A stretch of DNA of 64,000 nt, taken from contig NC_079242.1 of NCBI RefSeq assembly GCF_028009165.1, positions 3,720,001 to 3,784,000 of the forward strand, given 5' to 3'. Of this stretch, positions 44,124-55,125 are shown in pieces; the first letter of the stretch is position 1; every line of letters begins with the position of its first letter. The translations under genes were made by a program, and so were the position numbers. The notes below the pieces were generated by a model. It saw nothing but the letters and a program-made list of their open reading frames with translations, was not told where the DNA came from and searched no databases. This stretch comes from Akanthomyces muscarius. Its lineage: Eukaryota > Ascomycota > Sordariomycetes > Hypocreales > Cordycipitaceae.

Positions 44124-46163
44124 ATGAACGATGAGCAAGACGACGAAAACAGACCGCTAATGGCCACCCACGACCACGACCACGACGCCAGCGGGCGCGG
44201 GCGCCCCGACTACGACAACGACAACGACGACGCAACCAACAAGAACCTCGCGACATCCACCACCGCCACGCGCGAGGACGGCTCGTCCAGCGTCACATCC
44301 GCTCTCTACCACACCACCGACGACCCGGACACACCTCCCCCACGCTTCATCCAGGACCAGCAGCAGCAGAGCGGCAACGATGCCTCATCGCAGCGCAACC
44401 ACGGCCGCAAGTGGCCGAAATGGGTGCCGTTTCCCATCGAGCGCACCGGCCGCGCCATTGCGCGCTGGACGCGCGGGCCGCCCAACGCCCAGCCGTACCG
44501 CATCCGTCCCCTCCTCCCCTCGGTGCAGGAATTCCCGCTGCGCCTCATGGACCGCCTGCTGCCCGGCCGCCGGCGCCGCGCCTGGCTGCTCTTCCTCTAC
44601 CTGGCGATCTGGATCGTGGCCTTTGCGCTCATCAAGCGCCAGGAGACGCTGGCCGGCGAGATTGCGGGCTGGGGCCGCCCGAAGCCCATCGGCTGCGGCG
44701 CCGCCTACTTTTCCCGCAGCAACCTCTGCGGGCTCGACGGCAACGACTGCCGGCCCTTCAACGGCAGCGCGCTGCCCTTTCGCTGCCCGGGCAACTGCGC
44801 GAGCTACCGCGTGCTGAACCCGCGCGCCGTCGGCGACCAGGAGGTCATCTACCGCCCGCTGATTGTGGGCGGGCCGACGACGGATCTCGACCCGGAGTCG
44901 GCGACGTACCGCGGCGACTCGTACATATGCGGCGCGGCGGTGCACGCGGGCATCATCTCAAACACGGACGGCGGCTGCGGCGTCGTCAAGCTCGTGGGCC
45001 GGCAGCAGGACTTTGTGTCTACGGACCGCAACGGCATCACCAGCGTATCCTTTGACTCGTACTTTCCGCAGGCCTTTCAGTTCGTCAAGGTCGACTGTCA
45101 CGCCACCGACGCGCGCTTCTCCATCCTCGCGCTGTCCGTCGTCTTCACGGCCGTGCTGGGCCTGTTTACCGCCTCGCCCGCCGCCTTCTTCTTCCCCACG
45201 TTTGTCGGCGCCTTTTGGACCGTGGGCATGGCCACCGACATGCCGTCCTACACGACCGTCGCCGCGCTCTTCTCCAACATTCTCGGCAAGTTTGTGCCCG
45301 CCATGTTCACCGGCTGGGTCATCTACGACAAGATGGGCGTGCGCCGCACCCTCAAGGGTCTCACCGCGCAGGTCGAAAAGATTGTGCTCTGGCTCGGCGC
45401 GTGCTGGGTCGGCGCCCTCGACAACTACACGCTCGACTTCATCCCCATCCAGCGCCTCAACGGGCACGACCTCGCGCAGCAGCCCGGCGCCCGCGCCGCC
45501 CTCGCCATCATCGTCATCGCCCTCTTCTTCATCATCGTCTTCCAGGCGTGGTGCTTCCGCCAAGAGGCGCGCTTCAACAAGTACATCAAGGTCTACGCCA
45601 TCTTCGTCGCCGGCATCATCCTCTCCCTCATCCTGCCAGGCCTGAACCTGCGCATCCACCACTACGTGCTCGCGCTGCTGCTGCTGCCGGGCACGAGCAT
45701 GCAGACGCGGCCCTCGCTGCTCTACCAGGGCCTGCTCGTCGGGCTCTTCATCAACGGCATCGCCCGCTGGGGCTTCGGGTCCTTCCTCGAGACCGACGGC
45801 GCGCTGCAGGGCGACGCCCAGCTCGGCACCGTGCTCCCCAGCATCCGCGCCCCGGCCATTGACTGGTCCAACGGCACGGCCGGCGCCCAGTCCACCATTA
45901 CCTTCAAATGGGACCTCCCGCCCCTGGACGAGTACGACGGCATCAGCATCCTCGTGAATGACGTGGAGCGCTACCGCTCGTACTTTGACGACACGCACAC
46001 GCCCGCGCAAGAGTACACCTGGACGCGCAACTCGAGTCTCGGCCTGCCAGAGTACTTTCGCTTCGGCTTCATGGTTGGGAGCAATGCGGGTGATTACACA
46101 AAGGCGGGCGTCTGGAGCAAGGACGGCGAGTGGAAGGACATGGCTGCCGGGCCATCTAAATAA
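44124..46163 (+). CDS. LCCL-domain multi-pass membrane protein
   Basis: Single-exon gene of 679 residues. Layout: an acidic, His/Asp-rich N-terminus (1-80), a cytosolic linker with WPKWVPFPIERTGRAIARW, a first transmembrane helix (about 152-170, LLFLYLAIWIVAFALI), a luminal or extracellular LCCL domain (about 220-320, with the paired-Cys pattern RCPGNCASYRVLNP, YICGAAVHAGII and GGCGVVKLVG), then about seven hydrophobic segments (about 330-560) and a hydrophilic C-terminus. This matches a conserved but poorly characterised fungal LCCL membrane-protein family. LCCL modules are thought to bind lipopolysaccharide or lipid-like ligands in animals; the role in fungi is unknown. Very GC-rich third codon positions make long antisense frames here, which I discount. 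Confidence 0.88.
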   Translation: MNDEQDDENRPLMATHDHDHDASGRGRPDYDNDNDDATNKNLATSTTATREDGSSSVTSALYHTTDDPDTPPPRFIQDQQQQSGNDASSQRNHGRKWPKWVPFPIERTGRAIARWTRGPPNAQPYRIRPLLPSVQEFPLRLMDRLLPGRRRRAWLLFLYLAIWIVAFALIKRQETLAGEIAGWGRPKPIGCGAAYFSRSNLCGLDGNDCRPFNGSALPFRCPGNCASYRVLNPRAVGDQEVIYRPLIVGGPTTDLDPESATYRGDSYICGAAVHAGIISNTDGGCGVVKLVGRQQDFVSTDRNGITSVSFDSYFPQAFQFVKVDCHATDARFSILALSVVFTAVLGLFTASPAAFFFPTFVGAFWTVGMATDMPSYTTVAALFSNILGKFVPAMFTGWVIYDKMGVRRTLKGLTAQVEKIVLWLGACWVGALDNYTLDFIPIQRLNGHDLAQQPGARAALAIIVIALFFIIVFQAWCFRQEARFNKYIKVYAIFVAGIILSLILPGLNLRIHHYVLALLLLPGTSMQTRPSLLYQGLLVGLFINGIARWGFGSFLETDGALQGDAQLGTVLPSIRAPAIDWSNGTAGAQSTITFKWDLPPLDEYDGISILVNDVERYRSYFDDTHTPAQEYTWTRNSSLGLPEYFRFGFMVGSNAGDYTKAGVWSKDGEWKDMAAGPSK

Positions 46164-46390
46164 AAGATCTATATATATATAAGAGCATTTGGGCGAATTA
46201 GAAACGCGTTCCTTTCACGCATTTAGAAGTATTTACAGCAATGAACGCATGATGAATTAGGACGATCAAGTATACGACACAGTCGCTGCCCACAATAGCA
46301 GCATCTGCTGAGACTGTGTAGTTTCGCCATTTTTTTCTTCATTTGGCTCTGTCTATGTTCGTAATCGTCAACTAGGTGAATGGCCTGTTG

Positions 46391-49010
46391 TTACATTTCC
46401 TCGCCATGACCCGGCTGCAACATGTCGGCGAGCACATCCCAGCGTGTCGCATCCTCGCCGCTGATGGCCCTTGCCACACTCCGCAGCGCACCACATATAT
46501 ATCGCAGCAACCGCGTGAATTCTGCCTTGATCTGCCGTAGCACAATAATGTACCCGACGCTGCCGCTGCCACTCATGCCCTCGTCACCATCGCGGTCCAC
46601 TCCTGCTGCAGCGTTCTGTATCCGCGCATCCTCGAGCTGGATGCCCAGATCCAGCACCTCAAGAATCGCGTCATGCAAAGGCGCCAGCTTGACCCCTAGG
46701 CACATTTGGTCCGTCATGTGCTTGGCGCAGCGGGCGTGCGCGGCCATCATGCCGTCTACGTCCGGGGCCGCGCGGAGCTCACGCTGCATGCGCGCTGTCT
46801 GAGGGATCAGCACAACTGTCGAGAGGTAGGTCTGCAGCGTGTCGACAAACCACACGAGGCTGCTGCGCGCGGCGTAGAATAGCCCCCGCGCTTCCATCTC
46901 GGCGTCGTTGACCGCATCTTCGGAGCGCAGGTCGTCGCGGAGCTTCGCCGCGTGCAGGGCATGCGCGGCACGCTTCACCTGTAGAGAAAAGGTGAAGACG
47001 GTCTGGTAGCGTGCGGTGCTCTGTGTGTCGAGAATCATTTGAACGGGCCATGCCGGGCGGTACACGACCTGTATGAGCGGAAGTGAGGCCCTCACAGAGC
47101 TGCGCGCTTCCGTGGCCGACACGTGCCTGCCGTCGCCGGCGTCGACATGCATAGACAGCTGGCTGGCGTCGACGGCGCCTGCAAAGGCTTCCTGCGCGGA
47201 TGTTGTGAGTGCGCGGCGGTTCTGCCAGGTGGCGTCTTTGGCGTCGAGCTTGGCAAAGAGACGCTCGCAAAACGACGATGCAGCCGCGCCGTCGGACATG
47301 AGGTAGACGCTGTGGAGCGCGCGCAGGGAGGCCTCGAAGCCGGCGTCGTCAAAGATGGTCGTCCGGAGGACCGCCGACACGGCCGTATACTTGCGGTCGA
47401 TCCACTGCCCGAGGGCCATGTTGAAGAGGTCCGGAAACGGCGCCGACTCGAACCCAGGCGGGCATATGGACTCGTAGGTGAGAACCTGCGTCTGGTCGCC
47501 ACCGCTGCGCAGGCTGTCTTCGACCTTGAGACTGCCGAGGCGGCGCAGGATGACGATGCTCTTGCCCGTGGTGTAGATCTTGTCAGCTGCAGGATGCACA
47601 AACCTAGGTGCGAGGAGCTGTCCATCTTCGGTCCGGCGTAGCTTGAACCGGTGCTGCCAGAGGCTGCCGAGCGGCACACCTCTGGCGCCGTGGTAGATGA
47701 AGAAGGCCTCGTCGCTAGGCAGCAGCCTGCCCTCCTCGACCCAGCTGCGTATCTCGCGCAGGTAGACGGTGAAGCACTCGAGAAAGATGCGCGCCAGAAA
47801 CTCGTACAACTGCTGATTCCCCGTCAGCTGCGCCATGCTCGACTCGTCAAATAGCAGCTCCAGGTATCGAAAGTTGTCCGACGTCGGGTTCTGCTGCACC
47901 TTGAGAATAACGCCAGACAGCTTGAAGAGCGGTTCCAGCACGGGTGTGAGCTCCTCCCGGGCGGCTATCAGACTGACGACGACTTGGTCAGAAGGACTGG
48001 CAAGTCGCTCTTGGATATGCACGAGGTGCCTGTCCAGAACACGCACGCGCTCCGTCACGCAGTCTTGCAGAGCTTGTAGCTGCGGCTCTCTTTCGTGCTG
48101 AGCGGCAAAACCTCGTAGAATCTGTATATATCCGCCAGCTTCTGAAAATGTCGTGAGCAAAGATTTGTGTGTCTGCCATGCTATGTTGGATATCTGAAAT
48201 GCAGGATCGGGCGCGCCATCGGCGTCGAACAATGTGGTCGATAGGCCTTGAAGCATGAACAGAACTTCACCGAGAGCCTGTGTTTCCGAAAGGCCAATCT
48301 TTCGAACTGTACCAGAAGGATCTCGTGTCGGTTCTTCCTGTTTCCATTGCTGCTGCTTCATTACCGCTTTTAGAGCATCGTTGTCTTGTGGGTTGATGAT
48401 GAGATCTTGGGCTGTTCTGCCGGGAGGAGCATCGCCACCAAAGTGGGAGCTCTCATCGGACTCTTCCCCAGGGCCTCCTTCGAAGATCTCGTCTCCGGAT
48501 CCGTCGCTGTAGTTGATCGAGTCCCAAATGTCCGAGTCTTGCGCCCAGCCGTCCTCACGGGCGATATCTTCCCATTGCAGTCTGGGTCCCTCATCGTCGT
48601 CTGCGCAAATGCGCGAAATATCTTGCAGCTTGGTGTTGTGTGTAGGCCGGTCTGACAGCTCTAGTAATAGCTGCAGAGTCTCCGGGTACCATTTGAAGGG
48701 AGCGTATGGCAGCTGGTCAAGGCGCGCCTTGAGTTCATCGGCGAGGGCATCCCTGTTGTTGACGCGGAACTTCTCTTGAAGCCCATTTAGAGAATTTTCT
48801 ACCTCGAAACGATTAGTGCGGAGGAATTTGTTTCCCTTGAAGGCCCGAAGAGCAGCATCGCGAGTCCGAAGAAAGCTCTTGTCGGACTGGCAGCTGGTTA
48901 GTCAATCGTGTCTGGGAGGACGGCGCAAAGAATCGTACAGAGGCTTTCGTTTGGGTCAGTGCCTCGATGAGGTCGCCTGTGAGGCCCTCTATCTCTGCAG
49001 CGAACGCCAT
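46391..49010 (-). CDS. gamma-tubulin complex component, GCP5-like (Spc97/Spc98 family)
   Basis: Structural subunit of the gamma-tubulin ring complex that nucleates microtubules at spindle pole bodies. Exons 49010-48939 and 48886-46391 (intron GTACGA, TTGACTAAC branch, GCCAG) give 855 residues. The first exon is only 24 codons; splicing yields TQTKASSDKSFLRTRDAALRAFKGNKFLRTNRFEVE. The WEDIAREDGW...DIWDSINY stretch (about 125-145) is characteristic of the GCP5/GCP6-type fungal proteins. The GRIP1 region follows with EVLFMLQGLSTTLFDADGAPDP... and GSLWQHRFKLR, and the C-terminal GRIP2 gamma-tubulin-binding region from about residue 590 (RPAWPVQMILDTQSTARYQTVFTFSLQVKRAAHAL). Somewhat shorter than vertebrate GCP5 (about 1,000). 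Assignment to GCP5 rather than GCP4 or GCP6 is moderately certain. Confidence 0.85.
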
Positions 49011-49677
49011 GACGCGACCAACCGCATTTTGGGCGTCGGTAGTTTACTGTTTGCAGAGCGTGGTGACGTTTGACGTGGAGGTAACGCGTAAAGCGGTTTG
49101 GCGGGGCGCGGTATTGCCTAACATTGCCTGGCACGCCGCGGATACAGCGTGTGTTTACTAGCCCGGTCCCCTAGAACCGTTGAGCTGATCTACGACTGTC
49201 TTCTAGCCCGCGCATATCATGCCAATATAGCGATTGATACAACATCTTAGGACTGTTCACTGCCCTGAGAGACTCCAAGTTTTGTGATACGACTTTTCTC
49301 GAATTTAGTTCACAATGTCGCGCAGACTGACCCCATCTCAGCATCGTCGACATTTACACGAGGTTCCGGCCAGATCGTGACGCGCCCCACCACGCTAACT
49401 GCTGCCCCTCCCCTCTCCTGTTACAGTGCATTTGACCACTGAATCGCCCCTATTATCTCTGTCCCTAGCCTCTGTCTCGCCCCCGTCTTTATTTTTGCTC
49501 GATGGACTTTCGAATTTCTGTCGGCGAATAGCCTCAACACTACCATCTACCCCCTGGCCGTCGCCGACGCATCTTGCCTGGCGCCTCTACCGTTACGCGA
49601 CCCAATCCATGTCGAGCTGAAACGCCCTGCTTAACTGTCCGAGTCTTCGAACGCGCCATCCTGTAGCATCCGCCACC
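49011..49677. other. divergent promoter region, no gene seen
   Basis: Lies between the GCP5-like gene (minus) and the mannosyltransferase gene (plus). Pyrimidine-rich stretches at about 49390-49560 precede the latter's ATG. No RNA gene recognised. Confidence 0.4.
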
Positions 49678-50988
49678 ATGGCGATCGCGCGTCCCGTTAG
49701 GACGCTCGGCCTCCTGGCCGTTGTGCTCTGGTGTTTCTTCCTATACCAACTGTTCAAACCCACCGCATCGATTTTCGGGCCTGCCGGAAGATATGCCAAC
49801 TTTGAGCGAGACCCCAACCTGGATCGTAAGGAGCCTCCATTTCCCGCGGCGCAAAAGGCATGGCCAGACAGCCTTGCTAACCCCTTATCAGCTACAGGCG
49901 AGCCAGAGGGCATCCTCGTGCGCGCTTCTTCCAAGTACGCACCCGATGCCAAAGATACCGACCGCATACCGGCGACCCTGCTAGCTCTTGTACGAAACTC
50001 GGAAGTGGACGACATGGTAGCTTCCATGAACGACCTCGAGCGAACGTGGAATCACAAGTTCAACTACCCTTGGACCTTTTTCAACGACGAGCCCTTTTCG
50101 GACGAATTTATCAAAAAGACAAGCGCAGCGACCAAAGCCAAGTGCAACTATGGTAGGCCAGAATAGGAGATTTCCACACCCAAGCAAGAGTGATGCTAAC
50201 AGCTGGCGGTAGAGGTCATCCCCGACGAGCACTGGGCCGTCCCTTCATGGATCGACATGGACATGTTTGACGCCTCTGCTTCTGTCCTCGAGAAGAACGG
50301 CGTACAGTATGCTCGAATGATGTCGTACCACCAAATGTGTCGCTGGAACAGCGGCATGTTCTACAAGCATCCTGCTCTCAAGGATGTCCGCTACTACTGG
50401 CGCGTCGAGCCCAAAGTCCACTTCTTCTGCGATGTCGACTACGACGTTTTCCGCTACATGCACGACAACAACAAGACGTACGGCTTCACGATTACTCTCT
50501 ACGACGACCCGAATACGCTCCCCACACTTTGGCCCGAAACCGCCAAGTTCCTCGCCGACCATCCCACATACCTCAAGGAAAACAATGCCGTCAAGTGGGT
50601 GACGGATAGCGAGCGCCGACCCGAGCACAATCTCAATGCCCAGGGCTTCTCGACTTGCCACTTCTGGACCAATTTCGAAGTGGCCGACATGGAGTTTTGG
50701 CGCAGCCAGGTGTACGACGACTACTTCAACCACCTAGACAAGGCTGGTGGCTTCTTCTACGAACGCTGGGGTGACGCTCCCGTTCACAGCATTGCGGTTG
50801 GCCTCTTTGAGGACAAGAGCAAGATTCACTGGTTCCGCGATATTGGATACCAGCATATTCCCTTTTTCAACTGCCCCAACTCACCCAAGTGCAAGGGATG
50901 CGTGACGGGTCGCTTGACGGACGGAGAGCCATTCCTTCACCGCGAAGATTGCCGACCAAACTGGTTCAAGTACGCCCACATGGACTAG
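49678..50988 (+). CDS. alpha-1,2-mannosyltransferase, KRE2/KTR family (GT15)
   Basis: Golgi type II membrane enzyme that adds alpha-1,2-mannose from GDP-mannose to O- and N-glycans of secreted and wall proteins. Exons 49678-50152 and 50213-50988 (intron GTAGGC, ATGCTAAC branch, GGTAG) give 416 residues. A signal anchor occupies about 8-25 (LGLLAVVLWCFFLYQLF). The catalytic domain starts near 95 with RIPATLLALVRNSEVDDMVASM and includes HKFNYPWTFFNDEPF. The nucleophile candidate is Glu224 in YYWRVEPKVHFFCDVDYD; TITLYDDPNTLPTLWPE and FERWGDAPVHSIA-type motifs follow. Length is typical. Convergent with the WD40 gene, 416 bp apart. Confidence 0.93.
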
Positions 50989-51404
50989 ATACCACACCAA
51001 TGCCGTGGCAACGACGTCCTATGGGCCGCATCTCCCATGAAACAACGTTTATGTGAATGATGGATGGCTCATTTATTGGTAATTCCACTCGATTTAAGGC
51101 CAAGCACGTAAACTGCTGCGGGGCGCGCAGAGAAACTGGAGGACGGGGGAAACACAAACGCATATAATCTGGATCTTTGTTTTCGGCCGGTGTTGGAGGC
51201 GCATTGCTATTGGAGACTGGCGACTGTAACATATAGAAATGGCTTCGGAGAGCCACGGCCAGTGGGTGGCGTTTTGCAGCTAGAGCCTTGCCACTTTTAT
51301 ACACACACATTGTACATTTATTTTTCGACTCAGCATAGATTACGATCCAATTGTGATTGACAACAGATAAATACGGCTCTATAATTGCAAAGGGGATGTC
51401 ATGA
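50989..51404. other. intergenic region between converging genes
   Basis: Presumed 3' UTRs of the mannosyltransferase and WD40 genes. Nothing else recognised. Confidence 0.4.
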
Positions 51405-52558
51405 TCATGCGGCAAACACAGTAACAATGCCTGAAGTGCCTCCCACGCAAAACTGGTCTCCCCAGCCGTCCTCCTTCCACGCCATGCAACTAATTACATT
51501 CTTCCTCGCCTTTTCCTTGCCGTCTCTGCCCACGACCCTTTTCCGCGCCTCGTAGCCCTCGGGGCCCCACGGCACCGCCACCTTGCCCGCGAGCCTGCCG
51601 CTCAGCAGGTCCCACGCCAAAACCCTGCCCTCGCCCGGCCGTGCCTCCTCTTCCACTGCTGTCATCTCGTCGCCGACGAGCACGTACTTTTCCCTCGCGC
51701 CCAGCATCGACTGCAGCCGCAGCTCTTCGTTGCGCCAGCCGCCGTCGGCGTACGCGCGGAGACAGGTCCCGTCGTCGCGGTCCATGAGCCGGAGCTTGCT
51801 GTCGAGACTGCCGACGAGCATGGCGCGGCCGTCACGCGTGAGGGTGACGCTCGTGACGCCGCTGCGGCCGCCGACCACGTCGGTCGTGCAGGTGCCCATG
51901 CGCACATCGTAGCTGCGCACGCGGCCGTCGACGCTGCCCGCGACGACCTCCGGCCCGCGCACCGCCAGGCAGGTGATGCTATCGCGCGCCTCGTCGAGCA
52001 CCTGGATGGGCTTGGCGCTGCCGCTGCGCGCGTCCCACAGGCGCACCGTCGTGTCGAAGCCGCCGCTGACGACGACGTTGTCGGTCTCGCCCGCGTAGGC
52101 CACACAGTTGACGCGCGACGTGTGCCCGTGGCTGCTGCTGCCGCCGAAGCGCCGCGTCGTCGTCGCCGTGGGCACGTCCCAGAGGAAGACGGCGCGGTCG
52201 CCGCCGCCCGAGACAAAGGCCTGGTTGCTCGCGGCTACGGCGAGGCTCAGCACTTCATAGCCGTGCGCCTCGTAGGACTGGATGAGACGGCCCTGTGGCA
52301 GGCTGGCCGATGAGGCGAGGGACGCCTCGGCGGCGGTCCTGGGCGCGGAGGAGCTGGGCTGCGGGTTGTACAGGCGAATAGTGCGGTCTGCGGAGCCGGT
52401 GAGGATGTAGGTGCCGGGAGATGCAGAGTACGTCACCGCATGAATAGGGCCTGTGAGGCTTTTGTTTAGTAATTTGATATTGAGTGAAAATCGGTAGAGA
52501 CTTCGATCGTACCGTTTGAGCCCGTCAGGTGAGCCAAAGGCTGGCTAGGAAAGGCCAT
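51405..52558 (-). CDS. WD40 protein, WDR83/MORG1-like
   Basis: Seven-bladed WD40 scaffold. In animals WDR83 associates with ERK-module components and with the spliceosome; the fungal role is inferred only. Exons 52558-52513 and 52450-51405 (intron GTACGA, TTACTAAAC branch, TCACAG) give 363 residues. The frame upstream of the first ATG opens only with TTG, so 52558 is taken as the start. Repeats are visible as ILTGSADRTIRLYN, FVSGGGDRAVFLWD, VVSGGFDTTVRLWDARSG, VVAGSVDGRVRSYDVRMG and LVGSLDSKLRLMDRDDG. The VLDEARDSITCLAV...VAGSVDGRVRSYDVRMG run is the strongest match to the WDR83 family. An inserted stretch (about 285-330) separates the last blades. Confidence 0.88.
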
Positions 52559-55125
52559 GTTTGGCGGAGAGATAACGGGCTGGGAATTAATGGGCGCGTT
52601 CAAGTCATCGTAGTATCGAACTTGATTTATGCCCTTGAGCTCGCCCAAGTTTAAAACGCAATAAAAATCCTCATGCGATCACGTTGATGTTGGGGTCAAG
52701 TTTCTTCACATCGTAGATTGTGAAGCCATCACGTGCTGGTGGGTACACAAAACACGGCGAGCTACGATATTCACCAGTGGTTACAACTTACACAAATCAC
52801 TGAAGTTGAATACACAAGTCCTAATATGACTAGCGGAAAGCTCCAGGGCTGATTCATTGACAATATTTGTTTCCTCCTTGTATAAGCTGATGTGCTGCTC
52901 ATTCAACCCGGAAGTTTTTCCTGGCCTCTCCAGGAAACATCGTAGGTCATCCTCAGCACAGTGCTAGTTGCGCTGGACTGTTTATCGATCGCTTACCCGG
53001 AGAAAAAAGCTGCTACACACGCCCGCCTTGGAGATTAAGGTCTTCGAACTGTAGTATGTGTGACCGGTGTTGGGTTGAGGAGCAGAGTGGAAGCTCGGTA
53101 CTTTATACACGCAAGACCGTTTCTTTTTATAGTAAATTCTCAATCATCAGTGTGTATTTTAATTTCAGTACCGAAAGGCACGCCATGTCTCGTCTGGCAA
53201 AAGTAAGTGATTAACGAGGAAAGAAAACAAGCCCAACCTTTGCCGTGTGTCATGCCAAGGTATTGGTGCTGTATGCAGAGAGCCCAACATTTTACCTCGA
53301 CCGTTCACTTGTACTAGCCGGCGCGGTTTTCATCATGAAAAGAAATCGGGAACCATATGAAGCACCGGAAGAAGGCGGGTATGTGGCTGCAACTGCTCCT
53401 CCGCCCTGGTCGGTCGGAGTTGAACCAGAACCCCTTCATCTTTTCAGTTGGCATTTATCAAGGTTCATATACTCATTTAGGGTATGACGATTCAGTCATT
53501 TCAGAATCTGTGCCAAGTTCCATTTGCATCATGCTGCAAATGCAACCCAGCGACACATGCACAGGCGAGTATGTGCTTCTTGAGGCGATCCGGATACACC
53601 GTCGAACGTCCTCACTGGACCAGTTTGGGCTGCTGCTACTGTGAGGTAAACTGCAGACTGAATTTCTAAGCAAGTTTTTTTCATCGAGAGTCATGTACAT
53701 CAGCAGCTCAAGTAAGTTCAGAGCACGTGCCCGTCCATCCACTGCCTAAATACTTTCTTTTAAAGACAACTATCGAAAAAACAATGCCAAGGATTATTGC
53801 CAAGATATATGCCCAGCTGTGTCCGGCAGCCGAAATTCGCGCAATGCACGGGCTTGTGAGAAGTGACGTGTGGACTGTACAACAGGGTGCGAGCCGAAGC
53901 AGCGTCAGGGCAAAGGCTCAGACCGACCGCAGGCCTTTCATCGGCATCTCCGTACCACAGAGTCGGGGAATCTGTGCCAGCCACCAGGTCAAAAGATGGG
54001 CATCCGAGTGGGAGCCTCCTAGCTGGTGCAATTGCCCGCGACAGTCGGCGTCTGAGTGGTAACATTGAGCACGGCCACTGGACTGCTCGAAACGCCTCGC
54101 CATGTGCTTTCTCGCGTTTTGATCCTCCGTCATATATGACTGCTCCATCGCGTAATACGGCCATATGCTGCAACCTCCTCCTGTTTTGTCGTCCTCGGGT
54201 TACAGTCAGTAGACTGCTTCAAGAACTGCAACCGTTGTCTTGAAGGGTACAAGGCGCAGAGACCAATGATTCGATTTTCCCTCTCTGTAGCGGCTGCTTG
54301 GCCTGATGCCGGTATCAATCTTCTGTACATGGACTTGCGCACTCTCGGCGCGACCACACTAGCAGTCGGTCCGGTGCCTCAGACAGCGGCGCATGGCTGG
54401 GTCTCTCATTCAGTCTCCAAAAAAATTCTGCAGTCCGATCTCTTCTCATGTAATCGGCCAACTCATCAAGGCCGAAAATGTCTTGCAGTTCTTTCTTGGT
54501 TGGCCCCCTCGCGTTGCTGGAGCAGTCCTCAGATACAGGCCAGCAGGCGTGACAAGTCCGAATGAGTTGGAAGCGGAACCTCTTACCAAGGTTTCACGCG
54601 ACACGTATAGAGAAGAGGCGTCTCACAAATTATCTGGTCTGACCTCAGGTCCTTGCTCTATTTTCATGCTTTGGTGACTTGTTGATTCGACTTTTGAGTG
54701 GGTACTAAATGGCAGGTGGCGCACATAGCCTAGTCTTCAAATTTGTACGCACAACGCAGGGTAGGAAAGCAGTGTAGAGCTATAGAGAGATGTTTTTTGT
54801 CATATGTCATAATAAAGGTCTTTAGTCCCTTTTCCCATTCTTGAAATGCTGCACCTTATCTATAGATGTTACTCGTATATACATCAAGACAAAGCTCAGG
54901 TCGCCAGTGACACAGGGCTGCTTCAGCTACATGCAATGTTCCTCCTCAGCCACATCCAAAATGCTTAGATCATCGAGGTTCCGTTAACCCAGTTTCCCAA
55001 CTCGGGAGATATATAAAAAAAACAAAAGCGCCGACCGATGCTCAAGTCAAGTAAGTTTGACAAAAGTGAAATGCTTGCGAGCGAAATTCAAATAAGGAAA
55101 GGGCGCAGGCTGAAAAGAACCAACT
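52559..55125. other. 2.6-kb intergenic region, no gene seen
   Basis: Includes the upstream region of the WD40 gene and the downstream region of the large Zn2Cys6 gene, both on the minus strand. Several open frames up to 137 codons occur (about 53700-54360) but overlap on both strands and lack protein-like composition or plausible introns. I see no tRNA or other RNA gene. Confidence 0.45.

Noticed and set aside
44958..46010. 350-codon antisense frame in the LCCL gene
   Set aside because: Composition is Glu/Gly/Val/Asp-rich and non-globular, caused by the very GC-rich third positions of the sense gene.
53700..54360. Overlapping open frames of 110-137 codons on both strands
   Set aside because: Mutually overlapping frames with similar lengths, no start context, no protein-like composition.
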